A program made the translations under genes and the position numbers. From CAIMZW01 sp037135095 (GTDB lineage: Bacteria; Actinomycetota; Actinomycetes; Nanopelagicales; Nanopelagicaceae): a stretch of 64,000 nt of DNA. The notes beneath the pieces are model-generated. The model did not search any database and was not told the origin of the DNA. It saw nothing but the letters and a program-made list of their open reading frames with translations. The stretch covers positions 1-64,000 of the forward strand of contig JBAXKZ010000005.1 in assembly GCA_037135095.1 (NCBI GenBank). The letters run 5' to 3'. Positions 9,635-17,712 of this stretch are shown here, one piece after another (position 1 is the stretch's first letter; the number at the start of each line of letters is the position of its first letter).

Positions 9635-10882
9635 CTAAACGAGTTGTGAATCCAAGGCCTCGGCCGAGTTAACTCCAGAATCCGTGCGGAAAGGCAGAAT
9701 GGTTGCAACGTAATCGGCCACAGCCTTATCAGTGCCAACATCTCGACCAGCTTTTTCGCCCAGGTACCATCGATGTTCCAAGATTTCGTGGAACATTTGG
9801 GCGGGTTCAACTCGGCCGCGCAGCTCTGGCGGAATCAAATTAATTACGTAATCGAAGACTTCAGTTAGCCAGCGGCGAGCGCTCTCTTCGACCGGCGGCA
9901 ACGGCTTCTTCTCACGCGATCGGAAGCGATCAAAAGAGGCGAGCAGTCGTTTTGCCTGAAGTTCCTCGGCATGGATTCCCAATATTTCAAAGAGGCGATT
10001 TTGATGATAGCCCGAAGCGACTAATTTTGGTTGAAATTTGAGGATCCCCATCGCGCCATCGATCTGAACTTCTACCTCTTCAACGGCAAAGCCCAAATCT
10101 TGGAGCGAGCGCATGGCTCGTTCTACTGCATGGCGGTCGGAAGGATCTAAAACCTGAGGTTCTTTGAGCATCTGCCACAATCGACGGTATCGCTTAATCA
10201 CGGTGTCACTCGCCCGGACCGGATCCATGCCAGGATGAAGCAGACCTGCGCACGCCAAATCTTCTAGCTCCGCCGCAACATTGAAATGTGCGATCTCTAG
10301 ATCGTGCTCTCGCTGCCCGTTGCTAAGGGATTGATGAAACTCTCCGGTTTCGGCATCTACCAGATAGGCCGAATATTCGTCGGCATCGCGGCGAAAAAGG
10401 GTATTTGAAAGGGAGCAATCACCCCACCAAAATCCGAGCAGATGTAGTCGCACTAGGAGAAGGGCGAGCGCATTAGTCATGTTGGTTATTTCATGGGCAG
10501 TTATGGAATCGCTAAGGATTACCCGATATGGCAATGAGAAGGGCAGGTACCTGGTGACAAGTGCGGCGGGAAGTTCCTCGCCGTTTTCATCTTTGCGGCC
10601 TTCGACGACCGCTACCGGCTCAACCGATGGGGCAAAGCGCACCGCGAGTTCACGCAAAATTGTGTACTCGCGGTTGGCGAATTCTGGAACGGTCTCTTTA
10701 ACTGCATAAACTTCAGAATCCGGTGCGCTGGTGGCGTGGATTAATCGAACAATATGGCGAGAGATTCCTCGCATATCGGTCAGGGTCGGATCTTCTGGCC
10801 AATCCTCTAAGGGCGTGACCCAAGGCAGGAGCGAGCAGGCAGCGATATCTTCGCCTAGTCCTAAAATTCGTAGCCCCGTCAT
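9635..10882 (-). CDS. DUF4032 family protein with kinase-like motifs
   Basis: This 415-residue protein matches the actinobacterial DUF4032 family. The N-terminal half resembles a lipopolysaccharide-kinase or aminoglycoside-phosphotransferase fold. FWWGDCSLSNTLFR (about residue 150) sits where the catalytic loop would be, and LVDAETGE (about 175) where the metal-binding DFG segment would be. The C-terminal half is the family-specific domain. No substrate is known. The start has an unusual context: the GGGGAG ribosome-binding site lies inside the perfect 12-bp palindrome at 10884-10895. Confidence 0.82.
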   Translation of the reverse strand: MTGLRILGLGEDIAACSLLPWVTPLEDWPEDPTLTDMRGISRHIVRLIHATSAPDSEVYAVKETVPEFANREYTILRELAVRFAPSVEPVAVVEGRKDENGEELPAALVTRYLPFSLPYRVILSDSITAHEITNMTNALALLLVRLHLLGFWWGDCSLSNTLFRRDADEYSAYLVDAETGEFHQSLSNGQREHDLEIAHFNVAAELEDLACAGLLHPGMDPVRASDTVIKRYRRLWQMLKEPQVLDPSDRHAVERAMRSLQDLGFAVEEVEVQIDGAMGILKFQPKLVASGYHQNRLFEILGIHAEELQAKRLLASFDRFRSREKKPLPPVEESARRWLTEVFDYVINLIPPELRGRVEPAQMFHEILEHRWYLGEKAGRDVGTDKAVADYVATILPFRTDSGVNSAEALDSQLV

Positions 10883-10883
10883 A

Positions 10884-10895
10884 GGAGAATTCTCC
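10884..10895 (-). promoter_or_regulatory. 12-bp palindrome enclosing the DUF4032 ribosome-binding site
   Basis: GGAGAATTCTCC is a perfect palindrome ending one base before the ATG at 10882. On the mRNA its 5' half is the Shine-Dalgarno sequence and its 3' half is an anti-Shine-Dalgarno sequence. A tight hairpin, an intermolecular duplex or a protein operator are all possible; a 4-bp stem with a 4-base loop would be weak. Confidence 0.4.
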
Positions 10896-10993
10896 CCTAC
10901 TTCTTCGCGCTCGCACCTTGATTCAGGTTAACTGTGGGTGAGAAATATGGCTCGATCGTGTTACATATCTCATCTTTGCCTCGCGAACACCGA

Positions 10994-10999
10994 TAAAAT
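10994..10999 (+). promoter_or_regulatory. -10 box TAAAAT of a leaderless promoter (AI-2E permease)
   Basis: TAAAAT lies exactly six bases before the ATG at 11006 and no ribosome-binding site precedes that ATG. This fits transcription starting at the start codon. Confidence 0.55.
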
Positions 11000-11005
11000 G
11001 TAAAT

Positions 11006-12121
11006 ATGGCGCTGATTAAACCTGTGAAGAAACTGAAGCGATCTACACCGGCACCCGAAGATCTTGGTTCCTCGGGACAACCGCTCGACATTTCACATCC
11101 ATTTTATTTTGGTTTCCTGGCAGCTGCGGGAGCGCTAGTTTCAATCACAATGCTGCGCGCGCTAGCGTCAGCCAGCCAAGTGTTTGTCCTGATTCTGTTG
11201 TCGCTCTTTCTCGCCGCCGGTCTTAACCCAGCTGTCGAATTGTTTCGAAGGTGGGGTCTCACCAGAACTTGGGCGGTCTCGGCCATCGTTGGGATTGTTC
11301 TGATCTTTGTAAGTCTCTTCGCCTGGGTCGTAATCCCACCAGTGGTCCATCAGGTAAATGCGCTGCTAGCAAATGCCCCGGATATCGTCTCCAATCTAAA
11401 ACATAATTCTTTAATAAACCGGCTGAATGAAAATTATGGCGTAGTCGATTCGTTGCAAAAGAAAGTTTCCGAAACCATAAAGAATGGTCAATTTGTGGTC
11501 ACCGCGTTTGGCGGCGTACTGGGAGTTGGTCGCGCTGTTGTTTCCGGGGCAATCGCAACATTGACGGTTTTAGTACTGACTTTGTATTTCCTTGCCTCAC
11601 TGCCAAAGGTAACTACGGTTGTCTATCGGATGGTGCCAGCTAGCCGCAGAATTCGAGTCGCTCGACTATCCGATGCGATCATCTTCCGAGTTGGTGTTTT
11701 CGTGGGTGGGCAGGCAATTGTCTCGGTTATCGCTGGCATCTTCGCCTTGATCTTGGGTTACGCAATCGGAATCCCTTACGCAACCGCAATGGCCATGCTG
11801 GTCTTTATCTGTGGCTTGATTCCACTTATTGGTCATATATTGGGCGTAACGGTAATGACCTTGATCGCTTTTACTAAATCGCCAACCACCGCAATTATCG
11901 CTTTTGTCTTTTATGTCATCTACATCCAAATTGAAAATTACCTAATCATGCCCCGGATCATGAAACAAACACTTGCAGTGCCTGGATTGGTAACAATCTT
12001 GGCTGCCCTGCTTGGTACCAGTTTGTTGGGATTGATCGGTGCAATTATGGCAGTTCCAATTGCGGCAGCAATTTTGCTAATTCTAGATGAAGTCGTATAT
12101 CCAAAAACTGATCAATCTTAA
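11006..12121 (+). CDS. AI-2E family transporter (TqsA/PerM-like permease)
   Basis: This 371-residue membrane protein has the AI-2E family layout: two paired N-terminal hydrophobic segments (about 35-105), a soluble middle part (about 110-165), then five or six C-terminal segments with the family-typical pattern LIPLIGHILG. Members export autoinducer-2 or exchange ions, and the substrate here is not predictable. The ATG at 11006 has no ribosome-binding site but follows a TAAAAT box by six bases, so the mRNA is probably leaderless. Its stop abuts the stop of the convergent hydrolase with no base between. Confidence 0.88.
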   Translation: MALIKPVKKLKRSTPAPEDLGSSGQPLDISHPFYFGFLAAAGALVSITMLRALASASQVFVLILLSLFLAAGLNPAVELFRRWGLTRTWAVSAIVGIVLIFVSLFAWVVIPPVVHQVNALLANAPDIVSNLKHNSLINRLNENYGVVDSLQKKVSETIKNGQFVVTAFGGVLGVGRAVVSGAIATLTVLVLTLYFLASLPKVTTVVYRMVPASRRIRVARLSDAIIFRVGVFVGGQAIVSVIAGIFALILGYAIGIPYATAMAMLVFICGLIPLIGHILGVTVMTLIAFTKSPTTAIIAFVFYVIYIQIENYLIMPRIMKQTLAVPGLVTILAALLGTSLLGLIGAIMAVPIAAAILLILDEVVYPKTDQS

Positions 12122-12847
12122 TTACGAAATAACTTCTTCCCATTCGGTTGCAAGTGGCAATCGATCCGGCGCTAGAATATTTGTGATCTCTGAAAGTACT
12201 CGATAAACCGAAGGCTCTCCGACCCACAGATGCTTTGCATCATTGACTGCTATTAACTTCATCTGCTTAATTACTTCGAATCTTTCCCTCGCAGCCGTTG
12301 GTCTTAAGTAATCGTCAAATTCTGGAATTAGCGCAATTATTGGCCTGCCATCGGCAGCCCAATAATCTAAATCTGATTGTTCCGAAGTGCGCAGCGGCGG
12401 ACTAAGTAAGATCAAACCAACCACTCGAGGATCGCGCGCATGTTTCAGGGCTAAGTCCGTTCCAAAGCTCCAACCCACAACCCAAAGAGTCTGCGCATTT
12501 AATTCATCAAAGGCAAAATTGATTGCTGCTTGGACATCGAACTTCTCCGCGCCGCCATTATCGAAAACGCCTTCACTGGTACCCGCTTCACTTGTTGTGC
12601 CGCGAGTATTAAAACGAAGAACTTCGATTCCGGCTAAGGCCGGTAGACGATTGGCCGCCTTACGAAAGATATGGCTATCCATCATGCCGCCCGCCGTAGG
12701 CAAGGGATGCAGGCAGAGAATGGTTCCGGTTCGATCGCCAAGCGGCGCTGCGACTTCGCCGATAAGTCTCAGTCCATCAGCGGTGGTTATTGAGATAGCG
12801 CGCCTATGAGCTGGTAAAACTGTGGCGGATCTAATGGGTAAAGACAC
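12122..12847 (-). CDS. Alpha/beta hydrolase
   Basis: This 241-residue single-domain hydrolase has an oxyanion region CLHPLPTAGG (about 45), a nucleophile elbow GWSFG (about 119-123), a candidate acid in PEFDDYLRP and a candidate His in NDAKHLWVG. The fold resembles small cytoplasmic esterases or dienelactone-hydrolase relatives; the substrate is unknown. The start is a GTG at 12847 with no ribosome-binding site but with TAAACT seven bases upstream, suggesting a leaderless mRNA. It diverges from the aldehyde dehydrogenase across only 23 bases. Confidence 0.85.
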   Translation of the reverse strand: MSLPIRSATVLPAHRRAISITTADGLRLIGEVAAPLGDRTGTILCLHPLPTAGGMMDSHIFRKAANRLPALAGIEVLRFNTRGTTSEAGTSEGVFDNGGAEKFDVQAAINFAFDELNAQTLWVVGWSFGTDLALKHARDPRVVGLILLSPPLRTSEQSDLDYWAADGRPIIALIPEFDDYLRPTAARERFEVIKQMKLIAVNDAKHLWVGEPSVYRVLSEITNILAPDRLPLATEWEEVIS

Positions 12848-12854
12848 ATGGAAG

Positions 12855-12860
12855 AGTTTA
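12855..12860 (-). promoter_or_regulatory. -10 box TAAACT of a leaderless promoter (hydrolase)
   Basis: Read on the minus strand, TAAACT ends seven bases before the GTG at 12847. It shares two bases with the opposite-strand -10 box at 12859-12864, so the two promoters probably exclude each other. Confidence 0.55.
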
Positions 12861-12864
12861 GTCT
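12859..12864 (+). promoter_or_regulatory. -10 box TAGTCT of a leaderless promoter (aldehyde dehydrogenase)
   Basis: TAGTCT ends six bases before the ATG at 12871, with no ribosome-binding site. It overlaps the divergent box of the hydrolase. Confidence 0.55.
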
Positions 12865-12870
12865 TATGTC

Positions 12871-14331
12871 ATGAGCTCAACTTTCATGACCCATAGCCCG
12901 ATCACTGGCGAAGACCGCCACCAGTTTCCAAATTACTCATACGAAGAAGTTTTGCAAGTTGTAGCCAAAGCGAAATTGGCGACCACAGCTTGGCAGGCGC
13001 TAGGCACTTCCGGTAGAGGCGAAGTTCTCTTGGCCTGGTGTTCATTGATTACCAAGCGAATAGATGAGTTAGGTGCGCTGATCTCCGAAGAAACCGGCAA
13101 GCCGATTAGCGATGCCACTTTGGAGGCAACTTTGGCGGTTGCTCACTTAGCTTGGGCAGCGAAGAATGCAAAACGAGTATTGCGGACCCAGATTCGACCT
13201 TCGGGATTGTTGATGTTTAACATGAAGGCGACCGTAGAACGTTCCCCGGTTGGCGTCGTCGGCGTTATAGGTCCTTGGAACTATCCAATCTTCACTCCAA
13301 TGGGATCAATCGCGTATTCCTTAGCGGCTGGAAATACTGTCGTCTTTAAACCCAGCGAATACACCCCTGGGGTCGGAATGTGGCTCAGTAATTCCTTTGC
13401 TGAAATCGCACCCTTTTCTAACATTTTTACTGCGGTAACGGGACTTCCCGAAACCGGAAAGGCACTCACCGAAAGTCCCGTGAACAAAATTGCTTTTACC
13501 GGCTCTACCAGAACTGCGAAGAAAGTTGCCGCATCCTGTGCGGAGCGCATGATTCCAGTTGTTCTTGAATGTGGTGGCAAAGATCCAGTAATCATCGCTG
13601 GCGATGCCGATCTCGATCGGGCTGCAGAATTCGTTCTCTGGTCAGCAATGTCGAATTCTGGACAAACCTGCATAGGAGCTGAACGCGTTTACGTCCTCGA
13701 AGACGTTGCCGATCGCTTTATCGAAAAAATCGTTGCGATGGCCAAAGAACTAAAGCCTGGAATCAATTACGGCCCGTCAACTATGCCATCTCAATTAAAT
13801 GTTATTCAAAGCCATATAAATGATGCCGCAGCAAAGGGCGCAAAATTTGCCCTGGGTGGTGTTGATTCAGTTCAAGGGCCATACACAATGCCAACGATTA
13901 TGCTCGATGTCCCAGAAGACTCAACTGCAATCACCGAAGAAACCTTTGGTCCGACTTTGGCTATTAATCGGGTCAGCAATATCGATGAAGCGATCACCCT
14001 GTCCAATGCCACTTCCTACGGACTCTCTGCTTCGGTTTGGTCAAAGGGCAGTGGCAACCGAATAGCATCCAAATTGCAGTGCGGGATGGTTTCGGTCAAC
14101 TCTGTTATCGCATTTGCTGCAATAGCTTCACTACCGTTCGGCGGAATCAAAGATAGCGGCTACGGCCGAATCCATGGCCCCGAAGGTCTGCTCGAATTTA
14201 CCTACGCGCGCACAGTTGTTAGCACGAGATTTAATATCCCCTTAGCCTTTACAACTTTCAAGCGAACCGCATTTGCTGACAAAATTATTAAGACTTTGAC
14301 TAAATCACTTCATTCGAAGGTGGTTGGCTAA
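12871..14331 (+). CDS. NAD(P)-dependent aldehyde dehydrogenase
   Basis: This 486-residue aldehyde dehydrogenase oxidises an aldehyde to the acid. The cofactor domain carries VGVIGPWNYP and FTGSTRTAKKVA. The catalytic Cys is residue 267 in NSGQTCIGAE, and the general-base Glu is residue 233 in VVLECGGKD (ECGGK in place of the usual ELGGK). The basic, partly hydrophobic C-terminus resembles fatty or coniferyl aldehyde dehydrogenases, but specificity is not assignable. Transcription is probably leaderless. The stop overlaps the convergent zinc-ribbon gene by four bases. Confidence 0.92.
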   Translation: MSSTFMTHSPITGEDRHQFPNYSYEEVLQVVAKAKLATTAWQALGTSGRGEVLLAWCSLITKRIDELGALISEETGKPISDATLEATLAVAHLAWAAKNAKRVLRTQIRPSGLLMFNMKATVERSPVGVVGVIGPWNYPIFTPMGSIAYSLAAGNTVVFKPSEYTPGVGMWLSNSFAEIAPFSNIFTAVTGLPETGKALTESPVNKIAFTGSTRTAKKVAASCAERMIPVVLECGGKDPVIIAGDADLDRAAEFVLWSAMSNSGQTCIGAERVYVLEDVADRFIEKIVAMAKELKPGINYGPSTMPSQLNVIQSHINDAAAKGAKFALGGVDSVQGPYTMPTIMLDVPEDSTAITEETFGPTLAINRVSNIDEAITLSNATSYGLSASVWSKGSGNRIASKLQCGMVSVNSVIAFAAIASLPFGGIKDSGYGRIHGPEGLLEFTYARTVVSTRFNIPLAFTTFKRTAFADKIIKTLTKSLHSKVVG

Positions 14332-14645
14332 AATCTAGGAGCATTGCGGGTTCGCTCAGTTCGAGGTCGTCGCTGCGCGCGTTTGGTCCAACATGGGGTG
14401 TGCCAGTGTCGCCGGCTCTCAATGTCCTCCTCGAGCCAAGCAACAATATGCGGGGTGGCAGTTGGGATCAGTTGATCACAGCCCGGGCAGCGATAAGGTT
14501 TGGTAGAAGTTGAGCCGGTTATCTTGCGGACTCTATAAGTGCCTTCAGTATGTTCTTCAATGGTTTCGTGTGAGGTCGCGATATCGCGCTCTTCCGGCTT
14601 TGGACCGCGCTGCTTTGGGTGATTTCTTCGAGGGCTCACCCTCAT
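14328..14645 (-). CDS. Small actinobacterial zinc-ribbon protein (often annotated 'ATP/GTP-binding')
   Basis: This 105-residue basic protein has a single metal-binding module: CPGCDQLIPTATPHIVAW followed by HWHTPCW (about residues 52-87). The Cys and His residues look like a zinc site. Orthologs across Actinobacteria keep this core and are commonly labelled ATP/GTP-binding, but I see no Walker motif, so that label is unsupported. A nucleic-acid-binding role is only an inference from the basic flanks. A GGGAGA ribosome-binding site lies just before the ATG. Confidence 0.8.
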   Translation of the reverse strand: MRVSPRRNHPKQRGPKPEERDIATSHETIEEHTEGTYRVRKITGSTSTKPYRCPGCDQLIPTATPHIVAWLEEDIESRRHWHTPCWTKRAQRRPRTERTRNAPRF

Positions 14646-14660
14646 ATTCTCCCGCTTTCG

Positions 14661-14681
14661 CCCAATTTTCGCTTAATTGGG
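14661..14681. promoter_or_regulatory. Inverted repeat between zinc-ribbon gene and ABC exporter
   Basis: CCCAATT and AATTGGG form a perfect 7-bp inverted repeat separated by seven bases. It lies in the 83-base gap between divergent starts, where a dimeric regulator could control both genes. No regulator gene is adjacent. Confidence 0.4.
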
Positions 14682-14728
14682 GTATTGGCAGGTGGCAAAT
14701 ATTCATCTTCCTAAGGCACTATGGCCCA

Positions 14729-15604
14729 ATGCAGAATGCGATTGAAGTCCGAGGCCTGCGCAAGGTCTACCCAGATAAGAAAAATGGGCCAAAAATCGCG
14801 GTTGATGGAATTGACCTCAATGTGGAAACTGGCGAGATCTTCGCAATCTTGGGGCCAAATGGCGCCGGTAAAACCACTACCGTCGAAATCCTTGAAGGCT
14901 ACCGAGACCGAGATGCTGGCGAAGTCAGCGTTTTGGGTTTCGATCCAGGAGATTTGAAAGGTCAAGATCGAACTTGGCGAAATCAGATCGGAATTGTTCT
15001 GCAATCCACCAGCGATGCCGAAGATCTTTCCGTCGCCGAAACTGTAAGCCATTTCGCTCATTACTATTCAAATCCGAAAGAGAGCGATGAAGTAATTGCC
15101 GCGGTTGGATTAACCGATAAAACAAATGCCCGGATCCGAACACTCTCTGGGGGTCAACGGCGCAGACTCGATGTCGCCCTCGGAATAGTGGGCGGGCCAA
15201 AGATCCTTTTCTTGGATGAGCCCACCACCGGATTTGATCCCGAAGCGCGCCGAACTTTTTGGGAGTTAATTAGAACTTTACAAACCGAAGGCACCACAAT
15301 CTTGCTAACTACCCATTACCTGGATGAAGCCGAAGCGTTAGCCAATCGGGTTGCCGTCATAAATAACGGTCAAATATTGGAAGTCGCTACTCCTGCAAAT
15401 CTCGGTGGACGTATGAATGCAAAAGCCAGAGTCGCTTGGATGGCCGATGGACGACGCCAAGAGATCTTCACCGACTCGCCAACAAAAGAGGTTGCCTTAT
15501 TAGCGAAAAATTTTGCTGGTGAGATTCCAGAGCTAGTCGTATCCCGACCCAGCCTCGAGGAGATCTACTTGTCCATGATTGGCGAACAGGAGGTTTCATC
15601 GTGA
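14729..15604 (+). CDS. ABC exporter ATP-binding subunit (DrrA-like)
   Basis: This 291-residue ATPase has Walker A GPNGAGKTTT (about 47), signature LSGGQRRRLD (about 145), Walker B ILFLDEPTTGFD (about 165) and a switch His in TTHYLDEAE. It belongs to the DrrA/CcmA-type drug or lipid exporters that pair with an ABC-2 permease. The frame stays open far upstream, but the first residues with family similarity are MQNAIEVRGLRKVYP, so I place the start at the ATG at 14729. The stop overlaps the permease start in GTGA, indicating coupled synthesis of the two subunits. Confidence 0.9.
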   Translation: MQNAIEVRGLRKVYPDKKNGPKIAVDGIDLNVETGEIFAILGPNGAGKTTTVEILEGYRDRDAGEVSVLGFDPGDLKGQDRTWRNQIGIVLQSTSDAEDLSVAETVSHFAHYYSNPKESDEVIAAVGLTDKTNARIRTLSGGQRRRLDVALGIVGGPKILFLDEPTTGFDPEARRTFWELIRTLQTEGTTILLTTHYLDEAEALANRVAVINNGQILEVATPANLGGRMNAKARVAWMADGRRQEIFTDSPTKEVALLAKNFAGEIPELVVSRPSLEEIYLSMIGEQEVSS

Positions 15605-16389
15605 AGCCCAGCGTGTTAAGAATTGGACTGCTCCGCGGTGGCTTAGAGATTAAACAATTTATGCGGCAGCGAGAATCTGTAGTCTTTACTTTGCTCTTCC
15701 CGGTTATGTTGCTCTTTATCTTTGGCTCGGTATTCAAAGACAATATCGCACCCGGAGTAACTTTCTCTCGCTATTTCGTTGCTGGAATGATCGCATCAGG
15801 ATTAGTTAATACTGGATTTCAACAGTTGGCGATCACCATCCCGATGGAGCGCGATTCCGGAACTCTCAAACGGCTACGCGGCACTCCAATGTCACCAGTC
15901 TCCTACTTCATTGGAAAAGTTATTCTGGTAACCGTTTCAATGTTGGTCCAGGTTGCCATGCTCTTGGGTTTTGGTTTGGCATTCTTTGGGCTTCACCTTC
16001 CAAGTTCTGGCGAACGATGGCTCCGCTTTATTTGGCTGGTGGTGCTTGGAAGTATCTGCGCCACCGTTTTGGGAATCGCTTTCTCGAGCGTCCCAAAATC
16101 AGGTCGGGGGGCATCGGCGATCGTCTCCCCCATAGTCATTGTCCTGCAGTTCTTTAGTGGCGTCTTCTTCCTTTTCTCTAGTCTGCCAAAGTGGATGCAA
16201 GATTTTGCCGCGCTCTTCCCGCTTAAATGGCTGACTTTAGGAATGCGTTCGATTTTCTTGCCCGATAATTTTGCCATCAAAGAAGTTGCCCACTCTTGGG
16301 AGACCGGAAGAACTATCTTGGTTTTGGTAGCTTGGACAATTGCTGGAACTTTAATATCTATAAAGACTTTTAAATGGTCGGATCGTTGA
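15601..16389 (+). CDS. ABC-2 type exporter permease
   Basis: This 262-residue membrane protein has six predicted hydrophobic segments in the ABC-2 pattern. Early positions read REVVFTLLFP-like (here RESVVFTLLFPVML), followed by MERDSGTLKRLRGTPM, a family hallmark after the second segment. It forms the pore for the preceding ATPase; drugs, lipids or polymers are possible substrates. The GTG start overlaps the ATPase stop by four bases. Confidence 0.88.
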   Translation: MKPSVLRIGLLRGGLEIKQFMRQRESVVFTLLFPVMLLFIFGSVFKDNIAPGVTFSRYFVAGMIASGLVNTGFQQLAITIPMERDSGTLKRLRGTPMSPVSYFIGKVILVTVSMLVQVAMLLGFGLAFFGLHLPSSGERWLRFIWLVVLGSICATVLGIAFSSVPKSGRGASAIVSPIVIVLQFFSGVFFLFSSLPKWMQDFAALFPLKWLTLGMRSIFLPDNFAIKEVAHSWETGRTILVLVAWTIAGTLISIKTFKWSDR

Positions 16390-17081
16390 AGTTCAAAACT
16401 AGTTTTGTATTAGGACTTTTCCTGCTATTTGGTGGACTTCCTAATTATGCTTCTGCGGCAAGTGCTACAGCTACTCCTAAACCCATTGCAAAACCTTCAG
16501 CCAAGCTAACGCCAGCGGCAAGCGCAAAGGCGACTTCAAAGCCCAGTGCAAAGAGCTCGGTTAAGAAGACCATTGCGCCTAAAAAAGCAGTTGTGAAAAA
16601 GGTGGCACCAAAGCGAATCGTGCGGCCGATGGCAAAACCAAGCCCAGCAAAATCACCTTTGGCAGCATGGCCACCCAAAGGTTATGTCTCTGCGGGTGGA
16701 ATATATGCAAAAATTCCAACGGCAGTCGAGTTAACTGGAATCATCTCAGCACAAAAACTTCTTTTTAAAGCCTCCCAGAACTGCATCACTAACGCCTGCG
16801 GCGCGCTATTTGTTGCTTCAGTAGATGGCTGCATCTGGTGGGAGGTTGATTCATCAGTTTACGGACCGGGCGTATCGGACCCAACTAAAATTATTGAATA
16901 TGGAACTTTGCGCACGACGGCAAAAGGCACAAAACCAAAGGAAAGTTCGGCGATCCTTATGGTCAGCAGCGAACCACTAGCGGTCGGAGTTACCGTTGGA
17001 AATATTGGGGCAAAGTGCTGGAGTAATCCGCCACCGGAAAAAGTGCCAAATAACACCTACATTCCAAATACCAATCGCTAG
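16374..17081 (+). CDS. Secreted protein with Ala/Lys/Pro-rich linker, function unknown
   Basis: This 235-residue protein starts with a signal peptide (about 1-27, ending ASAASA). A low-complexity linker rich in Ala, Lys, Pro and Ser follows (about 28-95), then a compact C-terminal domain (about 96-235) with four Cys in QNCITNACG, DGCIWW and AKCWS, likely two disulfides outside the cell. I do not recognise the domain. The cationic linker could bind the wall or teichoic acids; that is inference. The start lies inside the ABC permease gene (16-base overlap), suggesting cotranscription. Its stop overlaps the cobO stop by four bases. Confidence 0.7.
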   Translation: MVGSLKFKTSFVLGLFLLFGGLPNYASAASATATPKPIAKPSAKLTPAASAKATSKPSAKSSVKKTIAPKKAVVKKVAPKRIVRPMAKPSPAKSPLAAWPPKGYVSAGGIYAKIPTAVELTGIISAQKLLFKASQNCITNACGALFVASVDGCIWWEVDSSVYGPGVSDPTKIIEYGTLRTTAKGTKPKESSAILMVSSEPLAVGVTVGNIGAKCWSNPPPEKVPNNTYIPNTNR

Positions 17082-17653
17082 CGATTAGCTCCTGGAACCC
17101 AAAGTTCATCACCTTTGCCAAGGTTAGAAATTCGAGCTAGCACAAAAAGTAGATCAGATAGGCGATTCAAATATTTCGCTGTTAGTGGATTTACGCCACC
17201 ACCGAAAGAATGAATCGCACTCCAAGTTCGACGCTCAGCTCTGCGGACGATAGTTCTTGCTACGTGCAAAAGCGCCGCTGCTGGAGTGCCGGATGGAAGA
17301 ACGAAGGAGCGCAGCGGCTCCAACTTCTCGTTGTAAGAATCAATCTGTGATTCCAAATAGGTGATCTGCGATTCCAATACTCGAAGTGGCTCAATCTTTG
17401 GATCATCGACTACGGGGGTACATAGATCGGCACCAACATCGAAGAGGTCATTTTGAATTCTGATTAGCAATTTCACGATCTCACGATCCTTGATATCTCC
17501 AAGGGCCAATACGACGCCGATCGAAGAGTTAGCTTCATCAACCGTGGCATAAGCCTCAAGTCGTGGGTCGTTCTTGGAGGTGCGGCTCATATCCCCTAAG
17601 GAGGTGGTGCCGTCATCGCCTGTTTTCGTATAGATCCGTGTCAGATTTACCAT
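17078..17653 (-). CDS. cobO: Cob(I)alamin adenosyltransferase, PduO type
   Basis: This 191-residue enzyme transfers the adenosyl group of ATP to cob(I)alamin to make adenosylcobalamin. The PduO-type motifs are clear: TKTGDDGTTSLGD at residues 8-20 (ATP site), VARTIVRRAERR (about 135) and YLNRLSDLLFVLAR (about 165). Despite the commonly used symbol it is not of the CobA/BtuR family. The position beside murA downstream of the ATP synthase genes is conserved in Actinobacteria. A TAGGCT box six bases before the ATG suggests a leaderless mRNA. Confidence 0.92.
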   Translation of the reverse strand: MVNLTRIYTKTGDDGTTSLGDMSRTSKNDPRLEAYATVDEANSSIGVVLALGDIKDREIVKLLIRIQNDLFDVGADLCTPVVDDPKIEPLRVLESQITYLESQIDSYNEKLEPLRSFVLPSGTPAAALLHVARTIVRRAERRTWSAIHSFGGGVNPLTAKYLNRLSDLLFVLARISNLGKGDELWVPGANR

Positions 17654-17659
17654 GTGTGG

Positions 17660-17665
17660 AGCCTA
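17660..17665 (-). promoter_or_regulatory. -10 box TAGGCT of a leaderless promoter (cobO)
   Basis: On the minus strand TAGGCT ends six bases before the ATG at 17653. The murA gene diverges within the next 50 bases. Confidence 0.5.
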
Positions 17666-17712
17666 TTAGAGCAACTACGATGAGACCACTCAGGAAAAGG
17701 GGAATTATTTCT

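Noticed and set aside
12387..12809. 140-residue plus-strand frame opposite the hydrolase
   Set aside because: It is basic and of low complexity, with no domain. The minus-strand hydrolase has an intact nucleophile elbow and a family fold.
14510..14728. N-terminal extension of the ABC ATPase
   Set aside because: The added residues overlap the opposite-strand zinc-ribbon gene and show no family similarity. The conserved start is at 14729.
17563..17712. N-terminal extension of murA into cobO
   Set aside because: The extension has no similarity to MurA and overlaps cobO. A start at 17713 or 17680 gives the normal family length.
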